In this document: positions 22,810 through 26,879 of the stretch, one piece after another | Position numbering within the stretch: the stretch's first letter is position 1 | Layout of the letters: every line of letters starts with the position of its first letter | NCBI GenBank assembly: GCA_025464735.1 | Contig: JAODMX010000372.1 | Location: 1-26,879 of the forward strand | DNA length: 26,879 nucleotides | Source: Frondihabitans sp. | GTDB taxonomy: Bacteria > Actinomycetota > Actinomycetes > Actinomycetales > Microbacteriaceae | Direction: 5' to 3' | Notes under the pieces: model-generated | What the model saw: the letters and a program-made list of their open reading frames with translations, nothing else | What the model was told of the DNA's origin: nothing | The model's database searches: none | Position numbers and translations under genes: made by a program

Positions 22810-22986
22810 TCAGGAGGCGGCAGAGACGACGCCCGCGAGGGCGTCGTGGAGCTCTTTGGCTTCGTCATCGTTGACCGAAACCACGAGCCGACCTCCACCT
22901 TCGAGCGGAACCCGCACGATGATGAGCCGACCCTCCTTAACAGCCTCCATTGGTCCGTCACCGGTTCTCGGCTTCATGGCTGCCAT
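22810..22986 (-). CDS. DUF3117 family small protein
   Basis: This 58-residue protein (MAAMKPRTGDGPMEAVKEGR, then LIIVRVPLEGGGRLVVSVND and a short C-terminal helix) matches the actinobacterial DUF3117 family along its whole length. The GGGRLVV core and the KPRTGDGP start are the family marks. Function is not known to me. ATG 22986 has AAAGGGG about nine bases upstream, and a longer open frame to 23340 would overlap the mannosyltransferase and its promoter, so the short form is right. Its likely -10 (GATAAT) and a palindrome at the transcription start suggest regulated expression. A perfect hairpin ends it. Confidence 0.9.
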   Translation of the reverse strand: MAAMKPRTGDGPMEAVKEGRLIIVRVPLEGGGRLVVSVNDDEAKELHDALAGVVSAAS

Positions 22987-23004
22987 CAGATAGTCCCCTT
23001 TCGC

Positions 23005-23018
23005 GGAATGCTCATTCC
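23005..23018. promoter_or_regulatory. Operator-like palindrome at DUF3117 transcription start
   Basis: GGAATG-CT-CATTCC, a perfect 6-bp inverted repeat with a 2-base centre, sits directly downstream of the minus-strand -10 and covers the expected transcription start. It does not match the actinobacterial LexA box. Confidence 0.5.
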
Positions 23019-23019
23019 T

Positions 23020-23025
23020 ATTATC
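23020..23025 (-). promoter_or_regulatory. -10 element for DUF3117 gene
   Basis: GATAAT on the minus strand in the only AT-rich patch nearby; expected start near 23012, leader about 26 nt with AAAGGGG before ATG 22986. Confidence 0.55.
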
Positions 23026-23068
23026 CGTGATTTTTTCTTCATCCCCTAAATGAGCGTCGTCGCGCCGA

Positions 23069-24325
23069 TCACGGCGGAGTCCAGTCGTAGCCGTTGACCC
23101 ACCAGCAGTAGTAGATCCAGACCCACTGCCCGACGACGCAGGCGCAGACGAGCACGATGCGGAAGACCCGCGAGCGGGGCACCGCGAGGGCTCCGAGCAG
23201 CGGAAAGATCGGCATGAGCACCCGGAACGTACTCGACTGCGGAAAGAAGACCGCCAGGAGGTAGACGACGTAGGAGATGACCCAGAAGCGCAGATCGACG
23301 GGCAAGCGCCGCACCCACGGAGAGACGAGATAGAGACCAAGAAGCACGATCGTCACGGCCAGGAAGAAGATGCCCGACCCGCCGGGGAACCACCAGTTCG
23401 CGCCCTGGATCCAGGAGGCGAACGGAAGCAGCTTGACGTAGCCAATGTAGTCGGCACGCCACGACAGCTCGGTGTCGGTGTAGGCGCCGAGGTTGCCGGT
23501 TGCCAAGGCTGCGACGGCCGGCCAGGCGAAGCCCAGCAGGCCCGAGGCCACGGCCGTGACCGCCACGGTGACACGAGATCGCAGCGGGAACGGGTCGGAC
23601 CGCCGCGTGAACCACCGGTAGCCCCAGTGCAGGGCCAACGTCAGCGCGAAAGCGACGACCCCGGGGCGCGTGAAAGCCGCCACCGCAATGACCAGGAGCA
23701 TCCACCAGTAGCGACGCTGGAGCAGCAACAGGAGACTCAGGGCGAGAAGGAGGAGGAAGAGCGATTCGGCGTAGGCCACCTGCATCAGGGGCGACAGCGG
23801 CGCGACGCAGAAGAGCACCACGGCGAAGAGCGCGGTGTTCTCCGAGAGGACACGCCGAAGGATGCGGTAGAAGACGAGAGCGGCACCGGCCGCCGCGACG
23901 ACGGAGACGACGATTGCCACGGGGGCGAACTGTGCCCCGCTGAGCAGGCTCAGCACCTTCACGATCTCGGGGTAGACGGGCAAGAAGGCCCAGGCGTTCT
24001 GCCCCACGTGCCCGTCCGCGGTCAGCGGCAGGACGCTCGGATAACCGCTCTGTGCGACGATGTAATACCACTGGCCATCCCACATGCTGGCAAAGCTTGC
24101 ATAGTCGGGACGCGCGACCGTCCAGGGGTTGTTGGCTTGAACGCGCGCGAACCCGAGGAGCAACGCCGTGCTGATGACCCGGGACAGCGCGAAGATGGCG
24201 ATGACTCGGGCCCACCACGGGATAAGGCGATAGCGAAGTCGGAGCGTCTCAACGAAACGTCGCTCTCCTGCCCTGTGGCCCCGGGCGTGGGCAGGAGGGC
24301 TCCGTGTGATCAGGCCGTCAGCCAC
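23069..24325 (-). CDS. GT-C-like membrane mannosyltransferase (PIG-V/COG5542-like)
   Basis: This ~418-residue polytopic protein has about nine to ten hydrophobic helices. After the first helix comes an extracytoplasmic loop with MWDGQWYYIVAQSGYP, and later AFLPVYPEIVKVL, AYAESLFLLLLAL and FTRPGVVAFA. These match the PIG-V/Mannosyl_trans2 pattern (WDxxWY...GYP, FxPxYP, YxESLF, TRxxG), which uses a polyprenyl-phosphate sugar donor; the acidic WD residue is the likely catalytic one. It may act in glycolipid or protein mannosylation; the acceptor is unknown. Start: GTG 24325 overlaps the dapE stop by 16 bp; GTG 24346 is an alternative. Orientation and overlap suggest cotranscription with dapE, but a functional link to lysine synthesis is not evident. 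Confidence 0.8.
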   Translation of the reverse strand: MADGLITRSPPAHARGHRAGERRFVETLRLRYRLIPWWARVIAIFALSRVISTALLLGFARVQANNPWTVARPDYASFASMWDGQWYYIVAQSGYPSVLPLTADGHVGQNAWAFLPVYPEIVKVLSLLSGAQFAPVAIVVSVVAAAGAALVFYRILRRVLSENTALFAVVLFCVAPLSPLMQVAYAESLFLLLLALSLLLLLQRRYWWMLLVIAVAAFTRPGVVAFALTLALHWGYRWFTRRSDPFPLRSRVTVAVTAVASGLLGFAWPAVAALATGNLGAYTDTELSWRADYIGYVKLLPFASWIQGANWWFPGGSGIFFLAVTIVLLGLYLVSPWVRRLPVDLRFWVISYVVYLLAVFFPQSSTFRVLMPIFPLLGALAVPRSRVFRIVLVCACVVGQWVWIYYCWWVNGYDWTPP

Positions 24326-25383
24326 GCCCGCAAGCCTCGCTCGCACTCGGTGATCTGGTGCAGGGCGACCCGCTCGTCGTCGGCATGAGCCTTCTGCGGA
24401 TCGCCAGGGCCATAGTTGACGGCGGGGATGCCGAGACCGGCGAAACGCGCGACGTCCGTCCAGCCGTACTTCGGCTTGGCTTCGCCACCGACCGCCGCGA
24501 GGAACTGCCGTGCGAGTGGCGCGTCCAGCCCCGGCCTTGCACCCTGCGCAAGATCGACGATGGTGACGTCGAAGTCACCGAAGAGCTCGGTGATGTGTGC
24601 GACGGCTTCGTCGGCACTCCGGCTCGGCGCGAATCGGTAGTTGATGTGAACCATGCACTCGTCAGGGATCACGTTGCCGGCCACCCCACCGGAAATACCG
24701 ACGGCGTTGAGGCCCTCGCGATAGACGAGCCCATCGACCTCGACCTCGCGCGCCTCGTAGGCAGCGAGGCGATCGAGGATGGGCGCGGCCTTGTGAATCG
24801 CGTTTTCGCCGATCCAGGAACGGGCACTGTGCGAGCGCAGACCGAAGGTGCGGATCTCGGCGCGCAGGTTGCCGTTGCAGCCACCTTCAACGCTGGAGTT
24901 GCTCGGCTCCATGAGAATGGCGAAGTCGGCAGCGAGCACCTCCGGGTGCTCCCGCGAAAGACGACCGAGGCCGTTGAGGGCGTCGGAGACTTCTTCATGG
25001 TCGTACCAGACCCACGTGACATCGACGTTGGGCTCTGTGAGCTCGACGGCGAGCTTCAGCGCCACGGCACAGCCGGCCTTCATGTCGACGGTGCCCCGGC
25101 CCCAGAGGTACTCGACACCGTCGATGGTCTCGTTCTGAGTCGGCACGTTGTCGTTGATAGGGACGGTGTCGATGTGCCCCGCGATGACCACGCGCTTCTC
25201 ACGGCCGAGATGGGTGCTGGCGACGATCGCGTCTCCGTCGCGGAAGAGATCGAGGTGGTCGAGACCTTCGAGGGTCTGCCAGATGTCGTCGGCGATCCGC
25301 TTCTCGTCACCCGAGACGGAGGGGATGTCGCAGAGCTGCCGTGTGAGGTCGATCGAGGAGACGGTGAGGTCGAGAACTGGCAT
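24310..25383 (-). CDS. dapE: Succinyl-diaminopimelate desuccinylase
   Basis: This 357-residue M20-family amidase removes succinate from N-succinyl-LL-diaminopimelate in the succinylase branch of lysine/diaminopimelate synthesis. Metal and catalytic motifs: AGHIDTVP (His70, Asp72), GRGTVDMKAG (Asp100), YDHEEVSDALNG (Glu130, Glu131), ILMEPSNSSVEGGCNG (a Glu ligand), and the C-terminal His in PQKAHADDERV. The central lid/dimerisation region contains SHSARSWIGENAIHKA. The form agrees with Gram-positive DapE. ATG 25383 has TAGGCT six bases upstream, so the mRNA is probably leaderless. Divergent from dapD over 77 bp; dapD acts two steps earlier in the pathway. Confidence 0.93.
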   Translation of the reverse strand: MPVLDLTVSSIDLTRQLCDIPSVSGDEKRIADDIWQTLEGLDHLDLFRDGDAIVASTHLGREKRVVIAGHIDTVPINDNVPTQNETIDGVEYLWGRGTVDMKAGCAVALKLAVELTEPNVDVTWVWYDHEEVSDALNGLGRLSREHPEVLAADFAILMEPSNSSVEGGCNGNLRAEIRTFGLRSHSARSWIGENAIHKAAPILDRLAAYEAREVEVDGLVYREGLNAVGISGGVAGNVIPDECMVHINYRFAPSRSADEAVAHITELFGDFDVTIVDLAQGARPGLDAPLARQFLAAVGGEAKPKYGWTDVARFAGLGIPAVNYGPGDPQKAHADDERVALHQITECERGLRAWLTA

Positions 25384-25395
25384 GAAAGCAGCCTA
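25384..25395 (-). promoter_or_regulatory. -10 element for leaderless dapE transcript
   Basis: On the minus strand TAGGCT (25395-25390), six bases, then ATG at 25383. Confidence 0.65.
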
Positions 25396-25422
25396 GCCGG
25401 GGCTTGCTGAGGGGGTCGGGAG

Positions 25423-25431
25423 TTGTCCACA
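25423..25431 (+). promoter_or_regulatory. Consensus DnaA box TTGTCCACA between dapE and dapD
   Basis: Exact match to the actinobacterial DnaA box, followed by GG. It lies 18 bp upstream of the dapD -10, in the shared dapE/dapD spacer. It is a lone box, so an origin is not suggested; a regulatory role is possible. Confidence 0.45.
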
Positions 25432-25448
25432 GGCGTTGTCTGTCCCGA

Positions 25449-25460
25449 TACGCTCGATGC
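25449..25460 (+). promoter_or_regulatory. -10 element for leaderless dapD transcript
   Basis: TACGCT (25449-25454), six bases, ATG at 25461. Confidence 0.6.
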
Positions 25461-26429
25461 ATGAGTCTCGACGCAACCGCACCGACATCCGCCTGGGGCT
25501 ACGGCCTGGCGACCGTTTCCCACGACGGCACCATTCTCGACACGTGGTTCCGCGAACCGGTACTCGGCGATTTTCCTGGCGACCGGGATCCTGCGTTCAC
25601 CCCGTCGGACGTCGAAGAACTGGCAGGCTCGGACGAGCGCCGCGCCGTGACCCTTGAACCAGTGACGGTCCGCATCGACCTCACGCGACCGCCCGAGTCG
25701 ACTCCCGACGCCTATCTTCGGCTCCACCTGCTCAGCCACTTGCTCGTCGAGCCGAACACCATCAACCTCGACGGCATCTTCCCGTTCTTGCCGATCGTCG
25801 TGTGGACGAACGCCGGCCCCGTGCATCCCGACGATTTCGCGCGACTTCGCCAGCCGCTCCAGCGGGCCGGAATCATCGTCACAGGCATCGACAAGTTCCC
25901 GCGACTGCTCGACTACGTCGTGCCCGACCGGGTGAGAATCGCCGACGCCGCGCGAGTTCGTCTCGGCGCTCACCTCGCGCCGGGCACCACCGTCATGCAC
26001 GAGGGGTTCGTCAACTTCAACGCGGGCACCCTCGGGTCGTCCATGATCGAGGGCCGGGTGTCGCAGGGGGTCGTCGTGGGCAACGGCTCCGATGTCGGCG
26101 GTGGCGCCTCGATCATGGGCACTCTCTCCGGAGGCGGCACCCAGAAGGTCCGGATCGGCGAGCGTGCTCTCCTCGGCGCGAACTCCGGCATCGGCATCTC
26201 CATCGGCGACGACACGGTGGTGGAGGCCGGCCTCTACGTGACCGCAGGCACCAAGGTCGTGGTGGTCGGCTCGGCGCCCACGTCGGACGGTCGCCCGCAG
26301 ACCGTGAAGGCGATCGAACTCTCAGGCAAGCCGGGGCTGCTCTTCCGGCGCAACTCGCTGACGGGTGCCGTCGAGGTACTGACGCGCAAGGGCGTCGGCG
26401 CGGCACTCAACGAGGAGCTCCACGCCTGA
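25461..26429 (+). CDS. dapD: Tetrahydrodipicolinate N-succinyltransferase, actinobacterial type
   Basis: The 322-residue enzyme transfers succinate from succinyl-CoA to tetrahydrodipicolinate in lysine/diaminopimelate synthesis. The N-terminal ~150 residues form the alpha/beta substrate part (TAWGYGLATVSHDG-like start; VPDRVRIADAARVRLGAHLAPG). The C-terminal left-handed beta-helix shows hexapeptide repeats: GTTVMHEGFVNFNAGTLGSS, VVVGNGSDVGGGASIMGTLSGGG and GERALLGANSGIGISIGDDTVVEAGLYV. This matches the DapD_actino form, longer and distinct from the E. coli enzyme. Start: ATG 25461 is six bases after TACGCT, whereas the frame's upstream extension to 25404 has no support. A GC-rich hairpin (26438-26467) follows the stop. 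Divergent from dapE; convergent with gltA. Confidence 0.94.
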   Translation: MSLDATAPTSAWGYGLATVSHDGTILDTWFREPVLGDFPGDRDPAFTPSDVEELAGSDERRAVTLEPVTVRIDLTRPPESTPDAYLRLHLLSHLLVEPNTINLDGIFPFLPIVVWTNAGPVHPDDFARLRQPLQRAGIIVTGIDKFPRLLDYVVPDRVRIADAARVRLGAHLAPGTTVMHEGFVNFNAGTLGSSMIEGRVSQGVVVGNGSDVGGGASIMGTLSGGGTQKVRIGERALLGANSGIGISIGDDTVVEAGLYVTAGTKVVVVGSAPTSDGRPQTVKAIELSGKPGLLFRRNSLTGAVEVLTRKGVGAALNEELHA

Positions 26430-26437
26430 GCCGTCCG

Positions 26438-26467
26438 CCGCGTGCGGTCCCGGGCCGCAGCGCGCGG
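26438..26467 (+). terminator. Candidate hairpin after dapD
   Basis: CCGCG-TGCGG pairs with CCGCA and CGCGG, with GCG as a bulge and a 7-nt loop, 8 bp after the stop. No T tract follows, so termination is only probable. Confidence 0.45.
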
Positions 26468-26478
26468 CGCAGCCCGAA

Positions 26479-26564
26479 GAAGTACCTTTTCGCGCACGAA
26501 GGACGAACTAGAACGTACTTCGAGCACGAATTCGTGCTTCGAGCACGCACACCGCGAATCGCGG
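26479..26564. repeat. Palindrome and repeat cluster between dapD and gltA
   Basis: GAAGTAC (26479-26485) pairs with GTACTTC (26515-26521). A 16-bp perfect palindrome AGCACGAATTCGTGCT lies at 26523-26538. TTCGAGCACG occurs twice (26519-26528 and 26538-26547), with a related TTCGCGCACG at 26489-26498. CCGCGA-A-TCGCGG lies at 26552-26564. The block is less GC-rich than its surroundings. It could be a bidirectional terminator or a small palindromic element. Confidence 0.6.
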
Positions 26565-26579
26565 CGACAGCGCCGCACG

Positions 26580-26879
26580 CTAAAGCGCAGCAGGCCAGTC
26601 GCGCGCGGTCTCGCCGATGTACAGCTGCTGCGGGCGCCCGATCTTCGTCGCGGGGTCGAGGTGCATCTCCCGCCAGTGCGCGATCCACCCGGGCAGACGC
26701 CCGATCGCGAAGAGCACCGTGAACATGCGCGGCGGGAAGCCCATCGCCTTGTAGATGATGCCCGTGTAGAAGTCGACGTTCGGGTAGAGGCGTCGTGAGA
26801 TGAAGTACTCGTCGGACAGCGCGACCTGTTCGAGCTCGAGAGCGATGTCGAGCAGCTCGTCTTTGACGCCGAGGGCGGC
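26580..26879 (-). CDS. gltA: Citrate synthase, 3' part
   Basis: The gene enters from the right edge on the minus strand in frame with the last base and ends at TAG (26582-26580); 99 residues are present. The text ([21 protein letters not shown], then [40 protein letters not shown] and [12 protein letters not shown], ending [13 protein letters not shown]) is the C-terminal region of type II citrate synthase, which condenses oxaloacetate and acetyl-CoA in the TCA cycle. The catalytic Asp and His of the family are outside except for the C-terminal substrate-binding part ([13 protein letters not shown]). It converges on dapD across a 150-bp palindrome-rich spacer. Confidence 0.93.
   Translation of the reverse strand, partial: AALGVKDELLDIALELEQVALSDEYFISRRLYPNVDFYTGIIYKAMGFPPRMFTVLFAIGRLPGWIAHWREMHLDPATKIGRPQQLYIGETARDWPAAL

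Noticed and set aside
22810..23340. Long 176-residue form of the DUF3117 protein
   Set aside because: It would cross the promoter and palindrome and overlap the mannosyltransferase gene; the family is about 55-60 residues and starts at 22986.
25423..25431. Replication origin
   Set aside because: A single DnaA box without a box cluster, AT-rich unwinding region or dnaA/dnaN genes.

Overview
This is high-GC, gene-dense DNA from an actinomycete. Gene content and order point to Microbacteriaceae or a close relative: an AdnA/AdnB helicase-nuclease pair, actinobacterial-type dapD, DUF3107 and DUF3117 proteins, a short cysteine-free NudC, many GTG starts and many promoters that imply leaderless mRNA. 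I assign 24 protein genes, two of them cut by the window ends. I see no rRNA, tRNA, CRISPR array, insertion sequence, prophage or plasmid-type gene. No gene-free stretch exceeds about 220 bp.

Layout. (1) 1-13.2 kb: DUF2342 metalloprotease-like 3' end, ThiF/cyclodehydratase-like protein, UvrD-type helicase, NudC, a degenerate APH-fold protein, adnB, adnA, DUF3107, a small membrane protein and a ferritin-like protein. (2) 13.25-14.8 kb: a DEAD-box RNA helicase with a TTG start, a possible six-codon leader peptide and a good intrinsic terminator. From memory, blocks 1 and 2 follow the order of the M. tuberculosis Rv3195-Rv3211 neighbourhood. (3) 15.0-18.5 kb: PHP phosphoesterase divergent from a membrane-anchored EEP-family protein, then Xaa-Pro aminopeptidase. 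(4) 18.5-22.7 kb: an overlapping operon of PRC/MgtE_N/CBS protein, DUF1003 membrane protein and Mrp ATPase, then tatB divergent from an O-methyltransferase. (5) 22.8-26.9 kb: DUF3117, a GT-C-like membrane mannosyltransferase, dapE, dapD and the 3' end of citrate synthase. Blocks 4 and 5 resemble the M. tuberculosis Rv1201-Rv1232 neighbourhood without sigE.

How the genes fit together. AdnA and AdnB overlap by 4 bp and should form one heterodimeric end-resection machine; the UvrD-like helicase adds another DNA-repair motor. dapE and dapD are divergent from a 77-bp spacer and both serve lysine/diaminopimelate synthesis. DUF1003 and mrp overlap by 4 bp and are probably translationally coupled. 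The clearest window-wide signal is regulatory: many genes carry a TAnnnT -10 hexamer exactly six bases before the start codon, so their mRNAs probably begin at or next to the start codon.

I did not find a clear undescribed multi-gene system. The most interesting items are the leaderless-start architecture, a pseudokinase-like APH protein, loss of metal-ligand cysteines in NudC and Mrp, a possible leader peptide before the DEAD-box gene, a palindrome at the predicted transcription start of the DUF3117 gene, and several palindrome-rich intergenic spacers.
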